The notes under the pieces are model-generated. The model did not search any database. It was not told where the DNA came from and worked only from the letters and a program-made list of their open reading frames with translations. A DNA stretch of 64,000 bases from assembly GCF_020886115.1 (NCBI RefSeq), contig NZ_AP025185.1:434001-498000 (forward strand), written 5' to 3'. This DNA comes from Flavobacterium ammonificans. Lineage in GTDB: Bacteria > Bacteroidota > Bacteroidia > Flavobacteriales > Flavobacteriaceae. Below are positions 1 through 6,551 of the stretch, one piece after another (the stretch's first letter is position 1; each line of letters opens with the position of its first letter). The position numbers were made by a program, and so were the translations under genes.

Positions 1-309
1 TTTTTGATATTCTCTAATTTTTTTTAAATTGGCAATATTTGGATAGTTAAAACCTCGTAGATAATTATTATATGATTTTACGAGAAATAGAATACTTAAA
101 GCAATGAATAAAACAGTAATTGAAAATAAAATCCACAATGTTATATTGCATTCTATGTGTTTGAAAAAAAAATCATTAGAAAAAAAATATGAGACAAATC
201 CAACTAATAAAGAAATTACACCAATAATAATGTTGATAGATTCATCCAATTTTGACCTTCTATTTAACTCTCTATCGTAAATATATTTGTAAAATTCGAA
301 ATCGTTCAT
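1..309 (-). CDS. two-helix membrane protein, partial (runs off left edge)
   Basis: The gene is cut by the window edge; 103 codons are visible from the ATG at 309. The protein begins MNDFEFYKYIYDRE, a charged cytoplasmic head. Two predicted membrane helices follow (about residues 26-43 and 56-77), then the start of a soluble part ending in the sequence IREYQK at the edge. I recall unnamed two-helix proteins with a similar head in accessory and defence-like regions of many bacteria, but this is recollection without a search. The reading frame stays open upstream of the ATG back to a TAA at 466-468 and would encode a Cys-rich stretch (CPCNC). A longer form starting at TTG 450 is therefore possible. 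Function unknown. Confidence 0.6.
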   Translation of the reverse strand, partial: MNDFEFYKYIYDRELNRRSKLDESINIIIGVISLLVGFVSYFFSNDFFFKHIECNITLWILFSITVLFIALSILFLVKSYNNYLRGFNYPNIANLKKIREYQK

Positions 310-447
310 TTCTCCTATTTTAAGTAACTTTCCAACTATATGAATATCATACAAAAGAGTATTTTCAAACAATTGTAAGTATTTGTATATGACATTAAAA
401 TCCGTAAGAGGAATAAACTTGGGTCTATTGCAGTTACAGGGGCAAAA

Positions 448-455
448 CAAATATA
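448..455 (-). promoter_or_regulatory. -7 box (TATATTTG) upstream of the partial membrane gene
   Basis: The minus strand reads TATATTTG, a full match to the Bacteroidota -7 consensus TAnnTTTG. It lies 139 bases before the ATG at 309. No convincing -33 TTG is seen at the usual spacing, so this is only a candidate. If it is used, a TTG start at 450 is excluded because it lies inside the box. Confidence 0.3.
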
Positions 456-548
456 TTAAATTTATTTAATAGTAAAGACATTTTAAAATTTAGTAATACC
501 GCTTATTGAGATTTTGATTTTTATATATTGATAGTAGCTAATACCCTG

Positions 549-923
549 CTACCTCTTAATATTTTCTTCAATCTTTCCAAATAGCATTTTAATCTGTTCT
601 ATATTGATTTTTAAAAAATGTATATCCTTATCAGTGAAATAATCCAACTTCTTTTGATTAAAATTTTTAATTAATTGATTGAAGTTGTTTCCAACTCTCC
701 TACATTCTCCAATTATAATATTTCTTTCTTCTCTCAATTCATTATCTAGTGTAACAACTTTATATTCCTTTTTCAATAAAATATCTCGTATCATTTCATT
801 AACACTATGATAAATGGAATCTTTAAACATCTTGTTTAATTGTTCGAATTCATCTTCTGTAAATAAAACTCTTTTCTCTTTAGTTCTTTTTATTTCTTTG
901 TTGGGACGGCCGCCTTTGTACAT
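549..923 (-). CDS. MobC-like plasmid mobilisation accessory protein
   Basis: A 124-residue basic protein. It has a Lys/Arg-rich N-terminus, a ribbon-helix-helix-like segment (about residues 18-50) and the MobC-type motif NNFNQLIKNFNQ at 79-90, followed by a helical tail. MobC family proteins bind the transfer origin and help a relaxase nick it. In Bacteroidota elements the relaxase gene normally follows directly or overlaps. Here the downstream 240 bases hold no relaxase start, so the gene looks orphaned. The hairpin at 976-1050, just upstream of its start, is the natural candidate for its binding site. The family call rests on the motif and on the VirE/HTH neighbours. Confidence 0.7.
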   Translation of the reverse strand: MYKGGRPNKEIKRTKEKRVLFTEDEFEQLNKMFKDSIYHSVNEMIRDILLKKEYKVVTLDNELREERNIIIGECRRVGNNFNQLIKNFNQKKLDYFTDKDIHFLKINIEQIKMLFGKIEENIKR

Positions 924-950
924 AAATTATTTATTAAATTAAAAAAACGA

Positions 951-974
951 CTTCGGAGTTTTTTATTCCCGAAG
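951..974. repeat. short inverted repeat beside the oriT-like hairpin
   Basis: CTTCGG at 951-956 and CCGAAG at 969-974 form a 6-bp inverted repeat with a 12-base T-rich loop. It lies between the MobC start and the long hairpin. The octamer CGACTTCG that overlaps it (948-955) also occurs, on the minus strand, in the hairpin loop before the VirE gene (2642-2658). Confidence 0.4.
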
Positions 975-975
975 G

Positions 976-1050
976 GCGAGGCGTTTGTATGCCGTGAAAA
1001 TATAAAATCGAAGATTGAAAGGTTTTTCACGGCATACAAACACACCTCGC
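976..1050. other. long interrupted hairpin, oriT candidate
   Basis: The arms 983-1000 and 1024-1041 are perfectly complementary over 18 bp (GTTTGTATGCCGTGAAAA and its complement) around a 23-base loop. GCGAGG at 976-981 pairs with CCTCGC at 1045-1050 after a one-versus-three base bulge, giving a 24-bp interrupted stem. Its position directly upstream of the MobC gene, and its GC-rich stem in AT-rich DNA, are what a transfer origin looks like. No nick site can be identified from sequence alone. A protein-binding site or recombination site is an alternative. Confidence 0.5.
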
Positions 1051-1169
1051 TAAATTCAAAACAAAAAATTTATTTCCCCTTTTGTTTATTCTTTTCAATG
1101 TTAAATTGACTAAAGTATATATGAACAAAAGGGAATAAAAATTATTTTTAGTAAGTATTTCTATTTTGT

Positions 1170-1357
1170 ACTTACCTACTTACCTAATCTATATTTTACA
1201 GTATACAACTGCCGTTTTAACACTTACCTTTTCTTACCTATCTTACCTGCTGATTTTATTCTTTATTAGGTAAGATAGGTAGGTTTTTTAAATGTAACTT
1301 ACCTAATATTTGTTCCCATTTTTACTGGGTTTAGGTAAGTAGGTAAGTTAGGTAGGT
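1170..1357. repeat. nested TTACCT/AGGTAA iteron-like array
   Basis: TTACCT occurs at 1172, 1180, 1224, 1234, 1243 and 1299, and its complement AGGTAA at 1268, 1333 and 1341, with AGGTAGGT variants at 1277 and 1350. The outer arms 1170-1187 and 1331-1348 are an 18-bp perfect inverted repeat. The inner arms 1233-1248 and 1268-1283 match at 15 of 16 positions around a 19-base loop. The motif spacing within arms is 8-10 bases, close to one helical turn. The array sits just downstream of the VirE-type replication gene. It may be an iteron origin, an operator for the element's HTH protein, or part of the transfer region. Confidence 0.6.
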
Positions 1358-1368
1358 TATAAATTGAA

Positions 1369-2559
1369 TTATTGATTATTAAGATCAAAGGGACTAGAAT
1401 GAAATTTTGGTTGTGCTAAATATCCATAAACTTGTTTCTTAGGATGCTTTATTCGCTTAAACCTATAACCCGACAAGGCTTTACCAATCTTCTCTCTACT
1501 TAATTTAAGACCTAATGGTAAAAGCTTAGTCATTATATCAGTAGGAGTGTTGAAATAATCTAAATCATCCGATTTCTCGAAATATTTTAACACCATCTCC
1601 TGTTCAATAGTAAAAGAAGTATAGCGCTCATTTCTTAGTTCATTTTCAATTATATCTTGTTGTGTTAACTCAGGTTCGAATTGTTTGTCTAAATAAGCTA
1701 AATAGTAGGCCTGCGACCAAACTTTATCTATATCAACCTTTTTAGAATAGTCAAAATCAATTCTTCCAATTACATCAAATATGATCCAACGAACTGAACC
1801 TGTTTCATCAGTAAGAAAATCAACCATATTGGTTGATCCTATAAATGAACAAATTCTAGGAAGATTTTCGGCTCGCCTTTCATAGGGTAACCTTTCATTT
1901 ATAAAAACCTTACTAATTAATGATTTTAAGAAATTCACTTCTGTTCTTCCAATAACGGAGAGTTCTTCCAAATTGATAATTAAATTTTTACACATTTTAA
2001 TTCGCGAATCTTTGTCCATACCAATATCCTCTGCTATGTAGCTAGATAGTTTTTTAGGTATTAAGTTTTGAATATAGGTGGACTTACCCGAATGTTGGTC
2101 CCCGTTCGCAAGCACTAAACAATGCTTGTTTATTTTGTCTTTTTCCATTGCACAAATAACTGCTCTGGCAAGCCATTTTTTAAAATGATACACAAAAGCA
2201 TTATTGTCATTTGTTGTAACATAAGAAGCCAAATTTTCTATATGATCGACTTTTGTGTCCCATTTGGGTAATTCAAGAAAAAACTCTCTTATGGGATTGT
2301 AACGTTCAATTAAATTGCTTTTAATAAAAATTTCTAATTTGTTGTAGTTAACTTCAATTCCATTTTTATTCAATTCTATTAATAAAGAATATAGGTTTAA
2401 AGACTCCCATAATGATTGGTCAATTAGATTGATTTCATAATCAAGTGAAATCATGTTAAATCGAATCCTGTACTTGTTGTTAATATAATTGGTGATTTTA
2501 TCAAATATTGTATTTGAAACTGTATTAGTATTATACAGTTCTTGAATGTTTTTCTTCAT
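1369..2559 (-). CDS. VirE/D5-type P-loop ATPase of a mobile element (replication helicase)
   Basis: 396 residues, matching the virulence-associated-E type family found in Bacteroidota mobile elements. It has a Walker A GDQHSGKST at 153-161, a Walker B-like INLEEL near 195-200, a sensor GSTN at 241-244 and a possible arginine finger in GSVRW near 257. The N-terminal 130 residues are helical and lack visible primase motifs, so a partner primase would have to be elsewhere. Proteins of this type are thought to unwind DNA during replication of plasmids, phages or excised islands. The gene is followed at once by the iteron-like array and preceded by an HTH gene and a putative countertranscript RNA. 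No target-specific function can be inferred. Confidence 0.8.
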   Translation of the reverse strand: MKKNIQELYNTNTVSNTIFDKITNYINNKYRIRFNMISLDYEINLIDQSLWESLNLYSLLIELNKNGIEVNYNKLEIFIKSNLIERYNPIREFFLELPKWDTKVDHIENLASYVTTNDNNAFVYHFKKWLARAVICAMEKDKINKHCLVLANGDQHSGKSTYIQNLIPKKLSSYIAEDIGMDKDSRIKMCKNLIINLEELSVIGRTEVNFLKSLISKVFINERLPYERRAENLPRICSFIGSTNMVDFLTDETGSVRWIIFDVIGRIDFDYSKKVDIDKVWSQAYYLAYLDKQFEPELTQQDIIENELRNERYTSFTIEQEMVLKYFEKSDDLDYFNTPTDIMTKLLPLGLKLSREKIGKALSGYRFKRIKHPKKQVYGYLAQPKFHSSPFDLNNQ

Positions 2560-2587
2560 TGAAATATAATTATTGTTGAAAACACTC

Positions 2588-2595
2588 TATATTTG
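2588..2595 (+). promoter_or_regulatory. plus-strand -7 box for a putative short RNA
   Basis: TATATTTG is a perfect TAnnTTTG box on the plus strand, pointing away from the VirE gene into its leader. The 14-base context CTCTATATTTGCAG is also found at the lepA promoter candidate (around 29341). No -33 element is seen at the usual distance. Confidence 0.4.
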
Positions 2596-2600
2596 CAGAG

Positions 2601-2673
2601 TATTTCAAGTTATTGAAAATTTAAAAAATTAATAAGGTGTAAATGATGTCGAAGTCGGTACACCTTTTTTTTA
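2601..2673 (+). ncRNA. putative countertranscript RNA antisense to the VirE leader
   Basis: Downstream of the -7 box at 2588-2595 is a short unit of about 70 bases. It ends in an 8-bp hairpin followed by eight T residues, on the plus strand, opposite to all genes of the element. It has no useful ORF. It lies antisense to the DNA between the HTH gene and the VirE-type ATPase gene, as copy-control countertranscripts do in plasmids. This is an inference from promoter and terminator signals alone. Confidence 0.35.
2634..2673 (+). terminator. hairpin plus T-run terminator
   Basis: AAGGTGTA (2634-2641) pairs with TACACCTT (2659-2666) over 8 bp with a 17-base loop. A run of T follows on the plus strand. 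On the minus strand the same hairpin sits just after the HTH gene's stop codon but lacks an immediate T-run, so it reads better as a plus-strand terminator. Confidence 0.5.
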
Positions 2674-2958
2674 TTTTTTCCAATGATTAAATATTTCTGA
2701 TTCAAGTTTGTCCGAAGAATCCGATGGATTTTGTAATAAAAATTGTTCTAAATCCTCTTTTTTGAAATAATTTAATTTTCCTAACGGTTTGTAGAATTTG
2801 ATCTTGCGTGAAGACGTAAGCTTGTAGAGATACGATGGGGTAAGTCCCAAAAAAATAGCTGCCTCCTCTGAAGAAAGAATAGTTTTAACTGCGATGTTTA
2901 ATTTGGAAATACTATTCTCGATTTGGAATAACTTTTCCTCGATTTGGAAATTGCTCAT
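2671..2958 (-). CDS. excisionase-type helix-turn-helix DNA-binding protein
   Basis: 95 residues. The N-terminal 25 residues are a short coiled helix. Residues 27-75 match the MerR/excisionase-like HTH fold (SSEEAAIFLGLTPSYLYKL), with a typical wing (KPLGKLNYFKKEDLEQFL). Such proteins in Bacteroidota elements either aid excision or regulate the adjacent replication gene. It lies upstream of the VirE gene in the same direction with 111 bases between them, the usual HTH-VirE-mob order. Whether it acts as an excisionase is not shown, since no integrase is visible. Confidence 0.75.
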   Translation of the reverse strand: MSNFQIEEKLFQIENSISKLNIAVKTILSSEEAAIFLGLTPSYLYKLTSSRKIKFYKPLGKLNYFKKEDLEQFLLQNPSDSSDKLESEIFNHWKK

Positions 2959-3039
2959 GATTTTCTTTGTTTAAAATTATGAAGCAAAGGAAACTATAAG
3001 CAATAGAAAAAAAATAAGATTCCCAAACGTAACGCAGTA

Positions 3040-3930
3040 TTACCTAAAATTACTTTTTTTTTCAGTTTTAAGACTGTCTTTAAAGTCTGAAATGTTTTTT
3101 GAAGTCAACTTTCCTTTCTTTATTTTATCTAAATTGAAATTTTCGTGTATCCAATATATTAATTTTTCATTACTTTTAATAGCTTCAAAACTACCATCAA
3201 CAATAAAATTTAAGACAGCCAAATATTCAATTATAGACAGTTTTGTCTCTAGTTTATTATTATCTAAAAACACTATTTTTTCATTTACTTTTTGACCCTT
3301 AAGCATATTCCTGAAGTCGTCTTCAATACAAAAAATTCCATAACTGTTTTTTAAGTAATTGTACTTATTCAGAATTTCACTATCAGAAATAGATGCGGGT
3401 ATGATTGAACGATTTTGAACATTTTGGAGAAGTTTACTAGAACGATTATCGCTTGAATTACTTATCGAAGAGTTTGTCTTTGAACTTTTATTTGGATTAT
3501 ACATAATATCACCCATTTCTATATGTTTATCATTAACTACAATAGTATCAGCATAGTCAGTATTTCGTTCAAAAGTAGTGTTCTCTGTTTCACATTTATA
3601 AATTGATTTACTTAATTCTTTTTTTCGGCTAGAAATCAAAAGGGTATTGAAAATTATAAAAATAACAAACCCTACAAAATGTATATACTTATTTGAACTT
3701 TGATTCATAAAAAATAGGGCCACTATAAATAGGGCTACGAATGAAATGCAAAACAATCCTCTTGTTACGAGAATCTTTCTATTAAATTGTGAAATAAAAA
3801 GGCTTTCATCTTTGTACAATTTATTTACTTTGGACGGTATAATAAAAAAAATTAAGAAATTACAAATTTCGAATAGTACAATTAAGGCTAATATATAAAC
3901 ATATATTGCAAAGGAGATTGTTGAGGGCAT
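3040..3930 (-). CDS. cargo membrane protein of unknown function
   Basis: 296 residues, not recognised. Predicted helices span about residues 8-31, 54-75 and 83-100. They are followed by a soluble region with a Ser/Asn-rich linker (about 150-175) and a C-terminal helical domain of about 110 residues that is rich in Lys. The gene lies between the HTH gene and the tRNA, where element cargo is usually found. A perfect -7 box (TATATTTG) lies 21 bases before the ATG, so it is probably transcribed on its own. The layout of N-terminal helices plus a cytoplasmic domain fits a sensor or a membrane-acting effector, but no catalytic motif is visible. Confidence 0.6.
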   Translation of the reverse strand: MPSTISFAIYVYILALIVLFEICNFLIFFIIPSKVNKLYKDESLFISQFNRKILVTRGLFCISFVALFIVALFFMNQSSNKYIHFVGFVIFIIFNTLLISSRKKELSKSIYKCETENTTFERNTDYADTIVVNDKHIEMGDIMYNPNKSSKTNSSISNSSDNRSSKLLQNVQNRSIIPASISDSEILNKYNYLKNSYGIFCIEDDFRNMLKGQKVNEKIVFLDNNKLETKLSIIEYLAVLNFIVDGSFEAIKSNEKLIYWIHENFNLDKIKKGKLTSKNISDFKDSLKTEKKSNFR

Positions 3931-3950
3931 AAGTATAAAATTTACAAAGT

Positions 3951-3958
3951 CAAATATA
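3951..3958 (-). promoter_or_regulatory. -7 box for the cargo membrane protein gene
   Basis: The minus strand reads TATATTTG, a perfect TAnnTTTG match, 21 bases upstream of the ATG at 3930. No -33 TTG is visible at the normal spacing. Confidence 0.4.
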
Positions 3959-3996
3959 AGAAGAAAAACGTGTTTTTTTATTTACTTAGGACAACT

Positions 3997-4018
3997 CAAA
4001 TGTTCGTCAAATGTTCGT
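3997..4018. repeat. 11-base tandem repeat next to the tRNA
   Basis: CAAATGTTCGT is repeated twice head to tail, followed by CA. It lies 53 bases outside the tRNA 3' end on the element side. Short direct repeats beside an integration site can be arm-type integrase sites, but only two copies exist and no integrase is present, so this is a suggestion. Confidence 0.35.
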
Positions 4019-4030
4019 CAAAAACAAACA

Positions 4031-4060
4031 AAAAAGCCCTTACAAATTTGCAAGGGCTTT
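4031..4060 (-). terminator. terminator of the tRNA gene
   Basis: AAAGCCCTT (4033-4041) and AAGGGCTTT (4052-4060) form a 9-bp stem with a 10-base loop. The minus strand continues into a T-run. It lies 11 bases after the tRNA 3' end. Confidence 0.8.
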
Positions 4061-4070
4061 GTTTAACTAG

Positions 4071-4144
4071 TGGTCCCACCTGGGCTCGAACCAGGGACCA
4101 CCTGATTATGAGTCAGGTGCTCTAACCAACTGAGCTATAGGACC
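4071..4144 (-). tRNA. tRNA-Met or tRNA-Ile2 (anticodon CAT)
   Basis: A 74-base cloverleaf on the minus strand. The acceptor stem GGTCCTA pairs with TGGGACC and the discriminator is A. The anticodon stem CCTGA/TCAGG carries the loop CTCATAA, so the anticodon is CAT. The T arm contains GGTTCGAGCCC. CCA is not encoded. The anticodon stem lacks the three G-C pairs of an initiator, so it is either elongator Met or the lysidine-modified Ile2 tRNA; the sequence alone does not decide. The accessory region begins directly after its 3' end, which is a common integration target. Confidence 0.92.
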
Positions 4145-4157
4145 GGTTAAGAGTGTG

Positions 4158-4188
4158 CAATATTACTACTATTTTTAATTTGCCGCAA
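4158..4188 (-). promoter_or_regulatory. promoter of the tRNA gene
   Basis: On the minus strand TTG (4188-4186), a 20-base spacer, then TAATATTG (4165-4158), one base off TAnnTTTG. Transcription would start a few bases before the mature tRNA end. Confidence 0.5.
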
Positions 4189-4263
4189 CTATTTTTAAAG
4201 CAGTTTTAAAAAAACTAACTAATTCTATTGGGGTCTACAAGAAACCTCCTGATTGTGAGGTTA

Positions 4264-4668
4264 CTATTGCGGAATCTCTTGACACAATTCAATCAAGACG
4301 CCATTGGTGCTTTTGGGATGTAAAAAGGCTACTAACTTATTGTCGGCACCTTTCTTAGGTGTTTCATTTAATACCACAAACCCTTCTTTTTGCAGTCGGG
4401 CAATCTCAGATACAATATCTTCTACGTCGAACGCAATATGATGGATACCTTCGCCTTTTTTCTCAATAAACTTTGCTATTGTACTATCCGGATTAGTCGC
4501 TGCTAACAATTCGATTTTATTAGGTCCGTTCATAAAAAACGAAGTAGTTACGCCTTCACTTGCAACTTCTTCCGCTTTGTAGGCTGGTGCGCCAAACAAC
4601 TTTTCAAAAAGCGCGTTAGAAACGTCTAAATCTTTTACTGCAATTCCGATATGTTCTATTTTTCTCAT
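4264..4668 (-). CDS. mce: methylmalonyl-CoA epimerase
   Basis: 134 residues, the usual length for this vicinal-oxygen-chelate enzyme. It interconverts (R)- and (S)-methylmalonyl-CoA between propionyl-CoA carboxylase and methylmalonyl-CoA mutase, in the cytoplasm. Two beta-alpha-beta-beta-beta repeats are recognisable. Metal-binding positions are present at H6 (KIEHIGIAV), E53 (KIELL), H76/H77 (GIHHIAF) and E127 (VLIEL). It is divergent from the Ig-like lipoprotein gene and lies upstream of the tRNA. No mutase gene is in the window. Confidence 0.93.
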   Translation of the reverse strand: MRKIEHIGIAVKDLDVSNALFEKLFGAPAYKAEEVASEGVTTSFFMNGPNKIELLAATNPDSTIAKFIEKKGEGIHHIAFDVEDIVSEIARLQKEGFVVLNETPKKGADNKLVAFLHPKSTNGVLIELCQEIPQ

Positions 4669-4806
4669 GGTATTGACTTCTATTTCGGTTTAAAAATACA
4701 GAATTCCAAACCAAATTCCGAATCACAACCCCATAATATTTCGCTAAAAAGTTTCCATTCCATTAAATATAGTTGTTATTTTGTGCCATCAAATTTTCAA
4801 TTCGTT

Positions 4807-6477
4807 ATGGGCAAGTCCTTTTTAAATTACTGTATTGCTTTATTGTTAGTTCTTCTGGCTAGTTGTGCCAAAAGAGGGAACATTACTGGCGGTGCAAAAG
4901 ACACTATTGCTCCAGTATTGAAAGCCAGTTTTCCAAAAAACTTTACTACCGAATTTAAAGGCAATACCATTAAATTAACCTTTGATGAATTCATCAAGTT
5001 AAAGGACTTGAAAAAGCAGCTTATTATTTCGCCGCCCATGAAAAATGAGCCCTTGATTTTACCTAGTACCGCAAGTAAAATTATCACAATTGCAATCAAA
5101 GATACCTTACAAGAGAATACAACCTACAGTTTTAACTTTGGTCAAGGAATTACAGATAACAACGAGGGAAATGCCTTGAACCAATTTAAATATGTCTTTT
5201 CTACTGGAAAAACAATCGACTCTCTCGCTATTAGTGGCAAAGTAAAAGACGCTTACTTCAAAGAAGTAGAGTCCTTTGTTTCTGTTATGTTGTATGATGT
5301 AAATGCCAATTATAACGACTCAATTGTTTACAAACAAACGCCGCGTTATGTTACCAATACGTTAGACAGTTTAAAGATATTTCGTTTGGAAAATCTGAAA
5401 GCAGGTAAATACCTTTTGGTCGCGATGAAGGATTACAATTCCAACAATAAATTCGATTCAAAAAAAGATAAAATTGGGTTTTTGAAACAATTCATTTCAG
5501 TGCCGAATGATACGGTTTTCGAATTGGAATTATTCAAAGAGAATTTGCCATTTAAAGCATTCAAACCTTCACTAGCATCTGGAAATCGTTTACTTATGGC
5601 TTATGAAGGGAATTTAAAACTAAAAGAAAATAGACCCAGCATTACTTTAAAAAATAAAGGCCAGATCATACCAACTATAATCACTCAATTTCCTAAAAAA
5701 GACTCATTACAGGTTTGGTACCGCCCTATTAAAGCTGACTCTTTAACCATGGAAGTGACACAAAATAAATATAAAAATAGTTTTACTTTCAAATACAGAG
5801 AACTCAAAAAAGATACTTTGGATATCAAGATACACCAACAAGGTAGCTTGAATCCTAAAGAACGTTTTGCTCTTGAAAGCGCAACACCACTAGTCCAATT
5901 TGACAAAAGCAAAATGAGCTTAGTAAACAATCTGTCAAAAGCCATCCCGTTTACCACTGAATACGATGAGTTCCATCAATTACTCTATTTGAATTTTAAA
6001 CGGGAAGCAGATGAGGCCTACCAATTCAAATTATCACCCGGAGCAGTAACTGACTTATTCGATAAAGTGAATGATAGTTTGGATTTTAAAATCAATGTTA
6101 ATTCCTTAGAAAACTATGGTAATTTGATTGTTAATCTTCAAAACGTGAAACGCTTTCCTGTTCTTGTAGAATTAACTAATGACAAAGGCGAAACTATCGT
6201 TTCAAACTTTACTGAAAAAGAGACTACACTAGATTTTAGCTTGATTCAGCCGGCTAAATATACTTTGCGTGCTATATATGACGACAATAAAAATAAGCAA
6301 TACGATCCAGGAAATTTCTTGGCAAAACAATACGCAGAAGAAGTTATTTACTTCTCCAAAGAGGTAGAAGTTCGGGCTAATTGGGATGTCGTGCAAGCTT
6401 TTGATTTAAGTATTCCGTACGCTCCAGAACCAAAAAAGAAAACGGAGAAAAAGAAAACAGATACCAATCGTAAATAA
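4807..6477 (+). CDS. Ig-like domain lipoprotein
   Basis: 556 residues from the ATG at 4807. The frame is open back to 4651, but that start would overlap the mce gene and hide the signal peptide. From 4807 the protein has a clear lipoprotein signal with lipobox LLASC and Cys20. An Ig-like (Big_5 type) domain follows at about residues 35-125, with the family phrase IKLTFDEF. The rest is beta-rich and contains two repeats with a DYNSNNKFD / DDNKNKQYD calcium-loop-like motif. The C-terminus is Lys-rich. Proteins of this kind are common in Flavobacteriia, with unknown role at the cell surface or periplasm. Confidence 0.8.
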   Translation: MGKSFLNYCIALLLVLLASCAKRGNITGGAKDTIAPVLKASFPKNFTTEFKGNTIKLTFDEFIKLKDLKKQLIISPPMKNEPLILPSTASKIITIAIKDTLQENTTYSFNFGQGITDNNEGNALNQFKYVFSTGKTIDSLAISGKVKDAYFKEVESFVSVMLYDVNANYNDSIVYKQTPRYVTNTLDSLKIFRLENLKAGKYLLVAMKDYNSNNKFDSKKDKIGFLKQFISVPNDTVFELELFKENLPFKAFKPSLASGNRLLMAYEGNLKLKENRPSITLKNKGQIIPTIITQFPKKDSLQVWYRPIKADSLTMEVTQNKYKNSFTFKYRELKKDTLDIKIHQQGSLNPKERFALESATPLVQFDKSKMSLVNNLSKAIPFTTEYDEFHQLLYLNFKREADEAYQFKLSPGAVTDLFDKVNDSLDFKINVNSLENYGNLIVNLQNVKRFPVLVELTNDKGETIVSNFTEKETTLDFSLIQPAKYTLRAIYDDNKNKQYDPGNFLAKQYAEEVIYFSKEVEVRANWDVVQAFDLSIPYAPEPKKKTEKKKTDTNRK

Positions 6478-6493
6478 TTAAGAGCTAAAATAA

Positions 6494-6534
6494 ACCGCAA
6501 ATTCGCAAATTTTTCATGCTATGTGATTTGCGGT
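6494..6534. terminator. hairpin between convergent genes
   Basis: ACCGCAAAT (6494-6502) pairs with ATTTGCGGT (6526-6534) over 9 bp around a 23-base loop. It lies between two convergent stop codons. There is no strong T-run, so it may be a bidirectional terminator or one of the repeated CGCAAATT-type intergenic hairpins seen in Bacteroidota. Confidence 0.4.
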
Positions 6535-6551
6535 AGTATTTAAATCCGAAT

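Noticed and set aside
310..548. Relaxase remnant after the MobC gene
   Set aside because: Minus-strand frames were read; none shows relaxase motifs. The open stretch in this region joins the two-helix membrane protein instead.
4651..4806. Upstream start for the Ig-like lipoprotein
   Set aside because: It overlaps the divergent mce gene and would bury the lipoprotein signal, which begins at ATG 4807.
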